Position numbers and translations under genes: made by a program | The notes under the pieces: generated by a model | What the model was told of the DNA's origin: nothing | The model's input: only the letters and a program-made list of their open reading frames with translations | Database searches by the model: none | Source of the DNA: Lysobacterales bacterium | Lineage (GTDB): Bacteria; Pseudomonadota; Gammaproteobacteria; Xanthomonadales; SZUA-38 | NCBI GenBank assembly: GCA_028285525.1 | Contig: JANQOZ010000093.1 | Location: 1-64,000 of the forward strand | Length of the DNA stretch: 64,000 nucleotides | Reading direction: 5' to 3' | Shown: positions 1-8,317 of the stretch, piece by piece | How the letters are laid out: every line of letters starts with the position of its first letter | Position numbering within the stretch: position 1 is the stretch's first letter

Positions 1-436
1 GGATCTTGAGCGTCACCGGGATTGTTACTGCGGCGACGACAGCGGACAGGATCTGCTGAACGAGCGGCGGATCGGTCAGCAGCGCTGAGCCAGCCAGCCG
101 GTTACAGACCTTCTTGGCCGGGCAGCCCATGTTGATATCAACCAGCTGCGCGCCAAGCTCCTCGCAGGCGCGTGCGGCGTCAGCGAGCATGGTAGGCTCT
201 GCGCCGGCAATCTGGATCGACCGGACGCCGTCCTCATCGTCCATGCGGATTCGCTGGCTGGATTTGCGCGTGTGCCACAGCCGCTGGTCGGCATGGAGCA
301 TCTCAGAGGTGGTCAGCGCTGCACCGTGCTGGCGGCACAGGCGCCGAAACGGCTGGTCGCTGATGCCCGCCATCGGTGCCAGGAGAACGCAGCCTCGCAG
401 CGTATGGGGTCCAATCGTGAGCGGCGGCTGGGCCAT
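1..436 (-). CDS. dusB: tRNA-dihydrouridine synthase, DusB-type (partial, C-terminus outside window)
   Basis: Flavoenzyme that reduces uridine to dihydrouridine in tRNA. The ATG at 436 opens a frame of 145 residues that runs off the left edge without a stop. The N-terminus has the family pattern LLAPMAGISDQPFRRL (residues 18-33), and the active-site stretch NMGCPAKKV lies at residues 102-110 with catalytic Cys105, followed by LAGSALL, as in DusB rather than DusA. The gene starts one base after the TGA of the TraB-family gene, so it is the last visible member of the agu operon. E. coli dusB is usually linked to fis; whether fis follows here cannot be seen. Subtype is inferred from the motif wording. 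Confidence 0.9.
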   Translation of the reverse strand, partial: MAQPPLTIGPHTLRGCVLLAPMAGISDQPFRRLCRQHGAALTTSEMLHADQRLWHTRKSSQRIRMDDEDGVRSIQIAGAEPTMLADAARACEELGAQLVDINMGCPAKKVCNRLAGSALLTDPPLVQQILSAVVAAVTIPVTLKI

Positions 437-437
437 A

Positions 438-1661
438 TCAGCTTAAGGCCCCAAAGATCCGGAAGCCGCCGATCCAGGTGCCCAGCATGGAGCCCAGGTT
501 GGAGAACACAAAAACCAGCAGAACGCGTGAAACCCGGTTGCGCCACCAGCCGGAGGGCGCAGTGACGTCGTCGCGCAGCGCGGAGAAATCAGCGACCCTC
601 GGCCGTCTAAGATAGGCCTCAACCGATGCCGTCACCATGCCCGCGGCGATGGTGGGGTTCAGCGAGGTCAGCGGGGCGGCCACGAATCCGGAGGCGACGG
701 TGAGCGGGTGGGCCCTGGCCGCGGCGGCTCCCAGGGCCGCCAGCGTTCCGTTGATCAGGACCCAAAAGACCACCAGCGACCAGCCGAGCTCGGGGCTTCG
801 ATAGAAGCCGATCCCAAAGCCGGTCAGGATCACGGCGGTGATGATCCAGGGCAGCGCCTTGACCCACTGCCCGCGGCGCGGCAGTTCGTTGAGCCGGGCA
901 AGCACTTCGGCTGGCTCAGCGTCAGCATTCTCAAGCTCCGCCGCCAGGCCTTTGAGGTGCCCGGCGCCGATGACCACCAGCACCTTGCTCACGCCTTTCT
1001 CGGCGCTCTGCTGCCGCAGGGCCGCCGCCATGTAGTGATCGCGCTCCTCGATGAGAGCCCGATACAGCGGCTCGGAGTTCTCTGCGAACTCGGCGAAGGT
1101 GTTTTCCAGCATGTCGCCTTCCTTGAGGCGCTCAATATCCTGCTCGGAGATTTCTTCCCGCGTTACGAGGCTGGTGATCAGCCCCCCGAGGATGCCAAGC
1201 TTGTCGAAAAAGCCGACAGCGCTCATCACACGTTTCAGCGTAATCCCGATATCCCGGTCGACAAGCAGGTGCGGGACACCGAGCGTCTCTGCTTCCTGAA
1301 GCGCCTGTTTCATCTCGGCGCCCGGCTCGATGCCAAACTGATCGGCCAGCCGCCGCTGGTAGGCGCCAAGCGCCAGGTTTGCGGCGACCAGGCCCGCCTT
1401 GCCCTGGCGGATGATCTTAAAGAGGTCGGTTTTTTCCCAGGAGTCGGGCTGCGTCAGGGCGTCGTATCGACTCTGGCACAGCTCGACTGCGATTGCGTCG
1501 AACGTCTGCTGCTGAGCCAAGGCGGTTACCGCCTCGACTGAACGCCTGGAGACGTGGGCGGTTCCGAGCAGAGTGTACTCAACGCCCCCGCTGGTAACGA
1601 CAACCAGCGGCTGGTCGACCAACTCCTCCGGCGCGTTTGTTGTGGTGGCTTCGCTGCTCAC
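438..1661 (-). CDS. TraB/PrgY-type (TraB/GumN superfamily) membrane protein
   Basis: 407-residue protein. The N-terminal domain opens with YTLLGTAHVSRRS (residues 29-41), the conserved GTAHVS signature of the TraB family, and has the matching internal VIGAGHLKGL motif. The last third (from about residue 265) holds several hydrophobic segments, consistent with membrane anchoring. In Enterococcus, TraB/PrgY shuts down peptide pheromone activity; the role in Gram-negative bacteria is not established. A longer frame opens at 1724, but I chose the GTG at 1661 because it forms a GTGA overlap with the stop of the amidase gene and the conserved domain begins shortly after. Being locked between polyamine enzymes and dusB suggests cotranscription, not a shared pathway. 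Confidence 0.85.
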   Translation of the reverse strand: MSSEATTTNAPEELVDQPLVVVTSGGVEYTLLGTAHVSRRSVEAVTALAQQQTFDAIAVELCQSRYDALTQPDSWEKTDLFKIIRQGKAGLVAANLALGAYQRRLADQFGIEPGAEMKQALQEAETLGVPHLLVDRDIGITLKRVMSAVGFFDKLGILGGLITSLVTREEISEQDIERLKEGDMLENTFAEFAENSEPLYRALIEERDHYMAAALRQQSAEKGVSKVLVVIGAGHLKGLAAELENADAEPAEVLARLNELPRRGQWVKALPWIITAVILTGFGIGFYRSPELGWSLVVFWVLINGTLAALGAAAARAHPLTVASGFVAAPLTSLNPTIAAGMVTASVEAYLRRPRVADFSALRDDVTAPSGWWRNRVSRVLLVFVFSNLGSMLGTWIGGFRIFGALS

Positions 1662-2545
1662 CGCGCGGACCGCTGCAGGATGGGGGCGTAGCGATCCACC
1701 CGCCGGTCGCGGAAGAAAGGCCACACCCGGCGGACCGTTTGCTGTCGCTGCCGGTCGATCGTTGCCAGCAGCGTCTCGGCCCGGTCGTGGCTGGCGCTGG
1801 CCAGCAGCTCACCCTGTGGGCCCGCGACAAACGAGGCGCCCCAGAACTGCTGTCCGGGCGAGTCGCCAGCTGGTTCCCGGCCAATGCGGTTGCAGGCGAG
1901 CACCGGCAGGCTGTTGGCGATCGCGTGACCGCGCTGCACCGTTCGCCAGGCATCGTGCTGGCGCGCCTGCTCGGCACTGTCGTCGGCGTCGTCCCAGCCG
2001 ATCGCCGTGGGATAGACCAGCAGGTCCGCACCGTCCAGCGCCAGAATACGCGCCGCCTCGGGAAACCACTGGTCCCAGCAGATCAGGACCCCGAGGCGGC
2101 CAACGCTGGTCTGGATACACTGAAGCTCGCCGTCACCGGGCGTGAAGTAGTACTTTTCGTGGTAGCCCGGGTCGTCCGGAATATGCTGTTTGCGATATAC
2201 GCCGGCGAGCCGTCCATCACTGTCGGACACGACCGCCGTATTAAAAAACAGGCCAGGCTCACGGCGTTCGAACGTCGAGCCGACGATCACCAGACCGTGC
2301 CGGGCGGACTGCTCACTCAGCCAGTCGCTGTAGGGACCAGGCAGTGGCTGCGCCAGATCAAAGCTGGTAAGGCTGTGTGTCTGACAGAAGTACGGGTGCA
2401 GATGCAGCTCCGGCAGGAGCGCCAGCTCGGCGCCAGCGTCAGCCGCTTCCGCCAGCGCGTGCTCGGCCGCTGAGCGCGCCCGATCCTGGCTGGCGTCTGC
2501 TCCGAGCTGAAGCAGCGCCACCTTGAGTGTTGCGGCGGCGATCAA
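1658..2545 (-). CDS. aguB: N-carbamoylputrescine amidase
   Basis: Nitrilase-superfamily hydrolase that converts N-carbamoylputrescine to putrescine, CO2 and ammonia, the second step of the agmatine route. The Glu-Lys-Cys triad is visible: E46 in LPELHLHPYFCQ, K119 in YRKQHIP, C156 in LICWDQWFPE. DDPGYHEKYYF after the Lys is typical of the plant and bacterial AguB group. With the TTG start at 2545 the protein is 295 residues, the usual family length; this TTG overlaps the TGA of the deiminase gene, indicating translational coupling. A longer in-frame opening to 2620 would add residues that only overlay the upstream gene. Downstream it overlaps the TraB-family gene by four bases. Confidence 0.93.
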   Translation of the reverse strand: MIAAATLKVALLQLGADASQDRARSAAEHALAEAADAGAELALLPELHLHPYFCQTHSLTSFDLAQPLPGPYSDWLSEQSARHGLVIVGSTFERREPGLFFNTAVVSDSDGRLAGVYRKQHIPDDPGYHEKYYFTPGDGELQCIQTSVGRLGVLICWDQWFPEAARILALDGADLLVYPTAIGWDDADDSAEQARQHDAWRTVQRGHAIANSLPVLACNRIGREPAGDSPGQQFWGASFVAGPQGELLASASHDRAETLLATIDRQRQQTVRRVWPFFRDRRVDRYAPILQRSAR

Positions 2546-3591
2546 TGGCGGAGTGTGCCGAGGGGCAGATTCATCGTGGCGCAGTGCACGGCGCCACCCT
2601 GGGTGATCAACACCCGACAATCGATCCCGATGACCTCAAATCCTGGAAACGCGGTACCGATCACTCGGGCTGCCTGCTGGTCGTGCTCATCGTCCCCATA
2701 GGTGGGCATCAGCACCGCGCTGTTCAACACCAGGAAATTGGCGTAGCTGGCGGGGCACCGGTAAAGCCCGCTGCCGACCGGCGAGGGCATCGGCAGTTCA
2801 AGCAGGCGGTAAGGTTTGCCGGACAGCGTTCGAAACGTTTCGAGCTGGGACCTCATCGACTGAATAAACGGGTAGTGGGGGTCGGACGGCAGCTGACACC
2901 CCTGGTATACGATCGTGTTGTCGGGCGCGAAACGCGCGAGCATGTCCACGTGGCTGTCCGTGTCGTCGCCCAGCAGTTCACCGTGCTCCAGCCACAGCAC
3001 GCGCTCTGCGCCCAGATGCAGGCCCAGGTTGGCGGCGACCCGACGCTTGCTGAAATCGGTGTCCCGGCTGCGCCAGCAGCGGGTGGTTGTCATGACGGTT
3101 CCCATACCGTCGGAGTCGATCGCGCCGCCTTCCATGACGTAGGGATAGTTTTGAAACGGCAGCGTATTGAACTGCGGCTCGGCCCACAGCCGGGATGCCA
3201 GCGATGCGTCGAGCGGGTGATGGCTGCGCCCGCCCCAGCCGTCGAAGACAAAGTTGGCCCAGGCCGGGCGGCCAAGGTCGTCGAACAGGGTGATGGGCGC
3301 GGTGTCGCGCAGCCAGGTGTCGTCGTATTCGGTGGCCACCACGATTACAGGGTGTTTGCCGCCAGGATCCGACCAGCAGTCCTCGGTAAGCAGGTCTTCG
3401 CCGCGAATGCACAGCACCACTGGCTGGTACCGCCGAATAGCCGCGATGAGTTCCCGATAAGTCTGCTGCGCGTAACGCAAGACCGGCGTCCAGTCAGACC
3501 CTTCAAACGGCCAGGCGAGCAGGACCGCGTCCTGCGGCTCCCATTCGGCCGGCAGCCGCCACCGGGCTTCGACTGTTGGCTGATTCAGCAT
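2542..3591 (-). CDS. aguA: agmatine deiminase
   Basis: Cytosolic enzyme that hydrolyses agmatine to N-carbamoylputrescine and ammonia, feeding the amidase encoded directly downstream. It belongs to the peptidyl-arginine deiminase/guanidino-modifying fold. Visible landmarks are TWLRDTAP (D96), MEGGAIDSDG (residues 153-162), LEHGELLGDDTDSHVD (H214) and the catalytic cysteine in GGAVHCAT (C337). The usual motif reads GGGIHC, so GGAVHC is a mild variant. The ATG at 3591 gives 349 residues and a standard N-terminus; the frame stays open upstream to 3765 but that part has no family similarity. A 16-bp perfect palindrome lies just upstream. Confidence 0.94.
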   Translation of the reverse strand: MLNQPTVEARWRLPAEWEPQDAVLLAWPFEGSDWTPVLRYAQQTYRELIAAIRRYQPVVLCIRGEDLLTEDCWSDPGGKHPVIVVATEYDDTWLRDTAPITLFDDLGRPAWANFVFDGWGGRSHHPLDASLASRLWAEPQFNTLPFQNYPYVMEGGAIDSDGMGTVMTTTRCWRSRDTDFSKRRVAANLGLHLGAERVLWLEHGELLGDDTDSHVDMLARFAPDNTIVYQGCQLPSDPHYPFIQSMRSQLETFRTLSGKPYRLLELPMPSPVGSGLYRCPASYANFLVLNSAVLMPTYGDDEHDQQAARVIGTAFPGFEVIGIDCRVLITQGGAVHCATMNLPLGTLRH

Positions 3592-3611
3592 CCGTATTCG
3601 GTCCTTGACGC

Positions 3612-3627
3612 GGTTGCCGCGGCAACC
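3612..3627. promoter_or_regulatory. Perfect 16-bp palindrome upstream of aguA
   Basis: GGTTGCCGCGGCAACC is a perfect inverted repeat lying 20 bases upstream of the aguA start and 7 bases past the stop of the small exported protein gene. Position suits an operator for the agu operon. It has no T-run, so it is unlikely to be an intrinsic terminator. Function is inferred. Confidence 0.4.
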
Positions 3628-3634
3628 CAAAGAG

Positions 3635-3979
3635 TCAGTTCTGCTGTGGGGCAGTTTCGCTCTGGGTGGCGCGGTTGATGACCGAGTGAATAACCCGCTG
3701 ATACTCGAAGTAAACGGTGAAATTGTCATACACCCAGCGGGCGATAGGCGGATCCCCGACGGCACCGTAACGGTTGGCCGGCTCGCCGAACTTTTGGACC
3801 ACCTCGTCCATCGTCAGGCCGTTGACCGGAACGCTCATGTGCGCGGTTTTGGCCATGCGGTCGATCAGCAGGACGTCTTTACGCACCCCATCCTGGGCCC
3901 CGACACCGGCCGCGGTTAAAAGCAAAACGCATCCGCTGAGTAGCACCGGCAGGCGCCGCATTCGTTGTATTTTTATCAT
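3635..3979 (-). CDS. Small exported protein, conserved hypothetical
   Basis: 114-residue protein with a clear signal peptide: a basic start (MIKIQRMRRL) and a hydrophobic core ending at GVGAQDG. The mature part contains GLTMDEVVQKFGEP, then a two-strand stretch WVYDNFTVYFEYQRVIHSV. This layout, a helix with xxFGxP followed by short beta strands, resembles the BamE/SmpA-like small fold, but the similarity is only structural in style and I do not assign a function. The ATG at 3979 has a strong GGGGAGG ribosome-binding site; the frame is open to 4015 but that start lacks one. It could be cotranscribed with aguA 43 bases downstream. Confidence 0.75.
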   Translation of the reverse strand: MIKIQRMRRLPVLLSGCVLLLTAAGVGAQDGVRKDVLLIDRMAKTAHMSVPVNGLTMDEVVQKFGEPANRYGAVGDPPIARWVYDNFTVYFEYQRVIHSVINRATQSETAPQQN

Positions 3980-4212
3980 GACAGCCTCCCCAAAAGACGT
4001 GGGATATCGGCGCAAATTCTACCAAATTGCCGCCTTGCTGGCTGCACGGGCTTCACATTTGACGGATCGATCGCGGCTTTGTCCCCAGGTTTGGTTTAGG
4101 CTTCGAAGATCGCAGCCAGCCTTTTGATGCCGATACCGGCGTCAGCGGGCAATTCGTGTCAACCGGTCGGGACGGTGCTGCGTTGAACCACCGAGACCAC
4201 GGGAGTGTGCCT

Positions 4213-4650
4213 ATGCGAACCCTGATTTTTTGCCTTATCGCGCTAGCCAGTCTGCCGCTGCAGGCCGCCCCGGCGCTGCAGACAGGCCTGAACGGCACCT
4301 GGTGGAATCCGGACCAGGATGGTCAGGGTTTCGTGATTCACCTGATTCCCGACAGCAACCAGGTGTTCGTCGCCTGGTTTACCTTCGCCCCCGAGGGAGG
4401 CTCCCAGCTGTGGCTCACCGGATCTGGGACGCTCGATCAGCAGCCTATCGCGCTGGAGTTGACGCTCACCCGGGGTGGGGCACTCAACTCATCGTCAGCA
4501 CCCCCGGTCAACGAAAGCTGGGGCAGCGCAGAGCTCAGCTTCAGCAGCTGCACAGCCGGGCGGTTTGATTACGCCGGAGCCAGCAGCGGAACGATCTCAC
4601 TGGAGCGCCTGACGCCGGTGGTGGACTGCACCGAAGGAGCAGGGCGATGA
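4213..4650 (+). CDS. Small secreted protein with Trp/Gly-rich domain (copy 1)
   Basis: 145 residues: signal peptide (MRTLIFCLIALASLPLQA) then almost only one domain. Its landmarks are GTWWNPDQDGQGF near the start, a strand VAWFTF, the box LWLTGSGT, and a conserved ending with a Cys pair (SFSSC and VVDC). The same pattern recurs in the next gene and twice in the exoprotein at 20032. I do not recognise a named family for it. The ATG at 4213 is chosen because it starts the signal peptide; the frame is open to 4156. The stop overlaps the next start as ATGA, making this the first gene of a coupled block. Confidence 0.8.
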   Translation: MRTLIFCLIALASLPLQAAPALQTGLNGTWWNPDQDGQGFVIHLIPDSNQVFVAWFTFAPEGGSQLWLTGSGTLDQQPIALELTLTRGGALNSSSAPPVNESWGSAELSFSSCTAGRFDYAGASSGTISLERLTPVVDCTEGAGR

Positions 4651-5363
4651 CGCGCCTGAGACTCGTGACCGCTCTCTTTGTTGTTGCTGCGGTCCAAACC
4701 GTCGCGGCGACGACCCACGAGGTCTCAATACTCAGCAACCGATTCCTGCCCGAAGTGGTGGAAGCGCGTGCCGGCGACACCATCGTCTTTCGGGTGGTCG
4801 AGGGCAGCCATCGGCTGAGTGCGCAGGAGGGTCTTGCGATCAGCGGTCTGCCGAGCGGGCGGCTGTCTCCGGGCGATCAGCTCGAGCTCGCCGTGATCGA
4901 CCCACCCGGCGAATATTTCTTTCTTAGCGACGCGGAAGCCGGGATGCGGGGAGGGCTTCAGATTCTCGATGAGGCGCCGGCTTACACGATCGACAACCGC
5001 ATTTCCGCCGGCTGGTTCAACCCGGCCGCCGCTGGGCAGGGGCTGCTTTTCGAATATGTCCCCGCGACGAACGTACTGGTGGCCTACTGGTTCACGTTCG
5101 ACTTCAGCAGCGGCGAGCAGCTGTGGCTGGTGGGCAGCGGTACGCCCAGCGAGGGTCGGGCAACGCTCGAAATGCTGAGCGCAACCGGCGGCGTCATGAA
5201 CGCCTCCAATCCCGTCGACAAACCCGTCTGGGGTGAGCTGACGGTCGATTTCTCGAGCTGCGAGCGGGCCACCGCCTGGTTTAACGCCAGTGGCGCGCAG
5301 CAGTCCGGGCAAATTCCGCTCGACCGTCTGTACCTGACCAGCCTATGCGAGCAGGACCTATGA
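4647..5363 (+). CDS. Secreted protein: cupredoxin-like domain plus Trp/Gly-rich domain (copy 2)
   Basis: 238 residues. After a signal peptide ending near VAATTHE, residues about 24-105 look like a plastocyanin-type beta sandwich (NRFLPEVVEARAGDTIVF, then GSHRLS, then GEYFFLSD). In true copper proteins the first His is followed later by a Cys-His-Met set; here the later loop has neither Cys nor His (FLSDAEAGMRGG), so type 1 copper binding is doubtful. Residues about 110-238 carry the second copy of the Trp/Gly-rich domain (GWFNPAAAGQG, AYWFTFD, LWLVGSGT, and a Cys pair FSSC/TSLC). The gene is joined on both sides by four-base ATGA overlaps. Confidence 0.8.
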   Translation: MTRLRLVTALFVVAAVQTVAATTHEVSILSNRFLPEVVEARAGDTIVFRVVEGSHRLSAQEGLAISGLPSGRLSPGDQLELAVIDPPGEYFFLSDAEAGMRGGLQILDEAPAYTIDNRISAGWFNPAAAGQGLLFEYVPATNVLVAYWFTFDFSSGEQLWLVGSGTPSEGRATLEMLSATGGVMNASNPVDKPVWGELTVDFSSCERATAWFNASGAQQSGQIPLDRLYLTSLCEQDL

Positions 5364-6973
5364 ACATGATGAGCAGAAACCTGCGTGCCGGGACGGCAGC
5401 ATTTGACGGCCAGCGCGTCGCGGCGGTCCTCAAGCGGAGCAACATCGGTCATCACCTGCACCAGTGGCAGGCGGCGCAGGCCAAAACCGTCGAGCGTTCG
5501 CGCAAGGCGGTCGGTGACACCGCACAGCAGAGCCTGGTACACCTTCTGAACCGGACCTCTTTCGGAATCGCTGGCCCTGATCTTGAGCTGGCCCTGGATC
5601 TCGGGTTTGAAGGCTTTCTCGAGTACCAGCTGGACGCCGAGCAGATTGACAACACGTTCCTGGAAGAGCTGCTGGTCGACCTGTTCCCGAGCCTGGCGAT
5701 GAGCTACGGGGAGATTTTCGATCGGCTGTCTGATGACGACTTCGATCCGGTGTCTGAACTGATCGTCGCCACGATCGCCCGGCAGCTGTTCAGCCCGCGG
5801 CAGCTTTTCGAGGTGATGGCTGAGTTTTGGACTAACCATTTCAACGTGTTCCTTCTCGACGGGCCGGTGCAATACCTGAAGACCGTCGACGACCGGGACA
5901 ACGTCAGACCCTTTGCGCTCGGGCGCTTTGAGGACCTGCTGAGGGCCAACGCCCGCAGTCCGGCGATGCTCTATTACCTCGACAATTTTTCCAACACGCG
6001 CTTTGGGCCAAATGAAAACTACGCTCGGGAGCTGATGGAGCTGCACACGCTCGGCGTCGACGGCGGCTACACCGAAACAGACGTGATCGAAGTCGCGCGC
6101 TGCTTCACGGGCTGGACCATCGATACGCGAACCGAAGAGGTGTTTGTCTTCAGCGAGGCGAACCATGATGACGGCAGCAAGCGCGTGCTTGGGGTGGATA
6201 TCCCTGCCGGCGGCGGCATCGAGGACGGCGAGCAGGTGCTGGACCTGCTGCTGGCCGATCCGGCGACCGCGCAGTTCCTGGCCGGAAAGTTATGCCGCCG
6301 CTTTGTCGCTGATCAGCAGCCCGAAGCGCTGGTGAGTCGGGTGGCCGACACCTTTGCGGCAAGCGGGGGCGACATGGTTCCAGTGCTCAGGACCCTGCTG
6401 CTGTCAGACGAGTTCCGAGCTAGTGAGAATCAGAAATTCCGGCGCCCGACCGAGCTCGTCGGCGGCATGGTTCGGAGCCTCCAACCGGCCGACGGCAGCA
6501 ATTATTTTTCGGTCATCTTCCGTCAGCTTGAGACGCTGGGCCAGATCCCTTTCTTCGCGGCTGAGCCAACGGGCTATGGCGACGAGGAGGGCGACTGGCT
6601 CAACACCAACGCGTTACTCAGCCGCTGGAATCTGGGCTACTCGATCGCCTTCGGAGAAGTCCCGGCGAGTACGCGTGTCGATAGCGGCGACGGCGACGCG
6701 GGAGACGGCCGGCGCGAACCGGTCATGGCCGACTATTTTGCGATCCGCATGCTGGATCTGCTCGGCAGCGCGCGAACGCCCGCGGAGATTGTCGACCGGG
6801 TGCTGGATCAGTTTCTCCACCGTCAGGTGGGTGTCAGCGATCGCGCTGCCCTGATCAATCTGGCTGCCGGCGGCCAGCCGGCTACGGTACCTCTGAGTTT
6901 AAGTAACGCCGTCGCCGCCGCCAGAGCCGTCCTCGCCAGCTCGCTGGCATCACGCTACTTCCAGAATCGCTGA
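5360..6973 (+). CDS. DUF1800 domain-containing protein
   Basis: 537 residues matching the DUF1800 family: HLLNRTSFGI near residue 50, WTNHFNVF, PNENYARELMELHTLGVDGGYTETDV and ARCFTGW in the middle, and KFRRPTELV in the last third. The biochemical function of the family is unknown; it is very often encoded next to DUF1501, as here. No signal peptide is evident at the N-terminus. The ATG at 5360 overlaps the stop of the preceding gene as ATGA; a frame opening at 5345 is less likely. The DUF1501 gene starts 11 bases downstream. Confidence 0.9.
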   Translation: MNMMSRNLRAGTAAFDGQRVAAVLKRSNIGHHLHQWQAAQAKTVERSRKAVGDTAQQSLVHLLNRTSFGIAGPDLELALDLGFEGFLEYQLDAEQIDNTFLEELLVDLFPSLAMSYGEIFDRLSDDDFDPVSELIVATIARQLFSPRQLFEVMAEFWTNHFNVFLLDGPVQYLKTVDDRDNVRPFALGRFEDLLRANARSPAMLYYLDNFSNTRFGPNENYARELMELHTLGVDGGYTETDVIEVARCFTGWTIDTRTEEVFVFSEANHDDGSKRVLGVDIPAGGGIEDGEQVLDLLLADPATAQFLAGKLCRRFVADQQPEALVSRVADTFAASGGDMVPVLRTLLLSDEFRASENQKFRRPTELVGGMVRSLQPADGSNYFSVIFRQLETLGQIPFFAAEPTGYGDEEGDWLNTNALLSRWNLGYSIAFGEVPASTRVDSGDGDAGDGRREPVMADYFAIRMLDLLGSARTPAEIVDRVLDQFLHRQVGVSDRAALINLAAGGQPATVPLSLSNAVAAARAVLASSLASRYFQNR

Positions 6974-6984
6974 GGAATACGAGC

Positions 6985-8205
6985 ATGCGCAGAAGACAGT
7001 TTTTGTCCCTGGCAGGATTGGCCGGTATACCGTCTCTGGGACCCCAGCTGGTGTTTGGCTCTCCCGCAGAGAAGGCCGCCAGCGGCCGTGATGTGGTGGT
7101 CGTGATTTACCAGCGCGGCGCGGCTGACGGGCTGAACCTGGTGGTTCCCTATACCGAAGGCCCATATTTCGACGCACGGCCGACGCTGGCGATCGGCGAG
7201 CCCGGAAGCCCCGGCGGGGCGCTCGACCTCGATGGGTTTTTCGGGTTCCACCCGGACTTGAGTCCGCTCCTGCCGCTATATGAATCCGGCATGCTCGGGG
7301 TCGTCCACGCCGCGGGATCGCCGAGCGACTCGCGATCGCACTTTGACGCCCAGGATTTTATGGAGAAGGGGGTGCTGGAGAAAAACGTGGCGGCTGACGG
7401 CTGGCTCAACCGCTATCTGGCTGAGGTCAGCGGCGGCACGCCGGAAACCTTCGGCGCCGTGGGTTTTGGCAACGCCCTGCCGGTGTCGCTGCGTGGGCCA
7501 ATTCCGAGTGTCGGCGTCAAGCAGCTCGATGACTATGCGCTGGCCGCGCCGGACGAGTGGCTCCCCGCGATTCGCAACAACATCACCGCGATGTTCAATC
7601 AGCAGCAGTCGCTGGATAGCGTCGCGGGCAGCATTCTGGGCTCGGTTGATTTACTGGCGGCATCTGATCCGCTGTCGATTCCCGTCGAAAATGGGGCTCA
7701 GTATCCTGACGACACCTTCGGCGTGCAGATGTCCCAGCTCGCCAAGCTGATCAAGGCGGGCCTCGGGCTCGAGATGGCGGCCGTGGACATCAACGGCTGG
7801 GACCACCACGATCGGCAGGTGGACTACCTGGGTCCGCTGGCGTCGAGCCTGGCGCAGGGTATGAGTGCGTTCTACGCCGACATGGGGGAGGCGATGAGCG
7901 GCATCACGGTCATCACCATGACCGAGTTTGGCCGACGACTGACGGAAAATGCGTCTGAGGGAACCGATCACGGGCACGGCTCGGTGATGTTCGCCTTGGG
8001 CGGTGGGGTAAACGGCGGCCAGGTGATTGCCGACTGGCCGGGGCTGCAGCCGCAGAACCTGGATCGCGGCGATCTGGACGTCACCACGGACTTTCGCACG
8101 GTCCTCAGCGACATGTTGATTAACCGCGCCGGCAGCAGCAGCGTTGACCAGATCTTTCCTAGCTTTGACGGGCCGCAATCGATCGGGCTGTTTCGTCCGC
8201 TCTAA
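6985..8205 (+). CDS. DUF1501 domain-containing protein
   Basis: 406 residues of the DUF1501 family, distantly related to sulfatase/alkaline-phosphatase-like folds. The N-terminus (MRRRQFLSLAGLAGIPSLG) is a Tat-type signal. Family landmarks are IYQRGAADGLNLVVPY, the SRSHFDAQDFME segment, GWDHHDRQ, and TMTEFGRRLTENAS followed by TDHGHGSVMFALGGGV. The His/Asp-rich motifs suggest metal binding, but activity is not known. It closes the four-gene block with DUF1800 and the two Trp/Gly-domain proteins. The downstream hairpin at 8251-8272 can end transcription from both sides. Confidence 0.92.
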   Translation: MRRRQFLSLAGLAGIPSLGPQLVFGSPAEKAASGRDVVVVIYQRGAADGLNLVVPYTEGPYFDARPTLAIGEPGSPGGALDLDGFFGFHPDLSPLLPLYESGMLGVVHAAGSPSDSRSHFDAQDFMEKGVLEKNVAADGWLNRYLAEVSGGTPETFGAVGFGNALPVSLRGPIPSVGVKQLDDYALAAPDEWLPAIRNNITAMFNQQQSLDSVAGSILGSVDLLAASDPLSIPVENGAQYPDDTFGVQMSQLAKLIKAGLGLEMAAVDINGWDHHDRQVDYLGPLASSLAQGMSAFYADMGEAMSGITVITMTEFGRRLTENASEGTDHGHGSVMFALGGGVNGGQVIADWPGLQPQNLDRGDLDVTTDFRTVLSDMLINRAGSSSVDQIFPSFDGPQSIGLFRPL

Positions 8206-8245
8206 GTTCCGACGTGCTGACCCCTAGCGTCAGAATCGACCGGGC

Positions 8246-8272
8246 AAAAAAAATCCTGCCGCAGCAGGATTT
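8246..8272 (-). terminator. Bidirectional intrinsic terminator between DUF1501 gene and rpmJ
   Basis: A perfect 9-bp stem (8251-8259 with 8264-8272, loop CGCA) is followed on the minus strand by eight T residues (complement of 8246-8253). It lies downstream of rpmJ and also downstream of the plus-strand DUF1501 gene, where the trailing sequence TTTCTCTT is a weaker U-tract. Confidence 0.85.
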
Positions 8273-8317
8273 CTCTTCATTCCTTAGTAAGCCCTGGCAG
8301 CAGGGCCTGCCGGCGAC

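Noticed and set aside
708-1541. 277-codon plus-strand reading frame opposite the TraB-family gene
   Set aside because: No family features, no signal, no ribosome-binding site; the opposite strand encodes a clear family with overlaps to its neighbours. High GC makes such antisense frames common.
2527-3678. 383-codon plus-strand frame opposite agmatine deiminase
   Set aside because: Covers the agu gene with motifs in place; composition rich in Arg, His and Gln as expected from reading the wrong strand.
4647-5363. Calling the protein a copper-binding cupredoxin
   Set aside because: The Cys and His ligands of the type 1 site are missing.
5084-6166. 360-codon minus-strand frame opposite the DUF1800 gene
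   Set aside because: Antisense to a well-supported family; no domain recognised.
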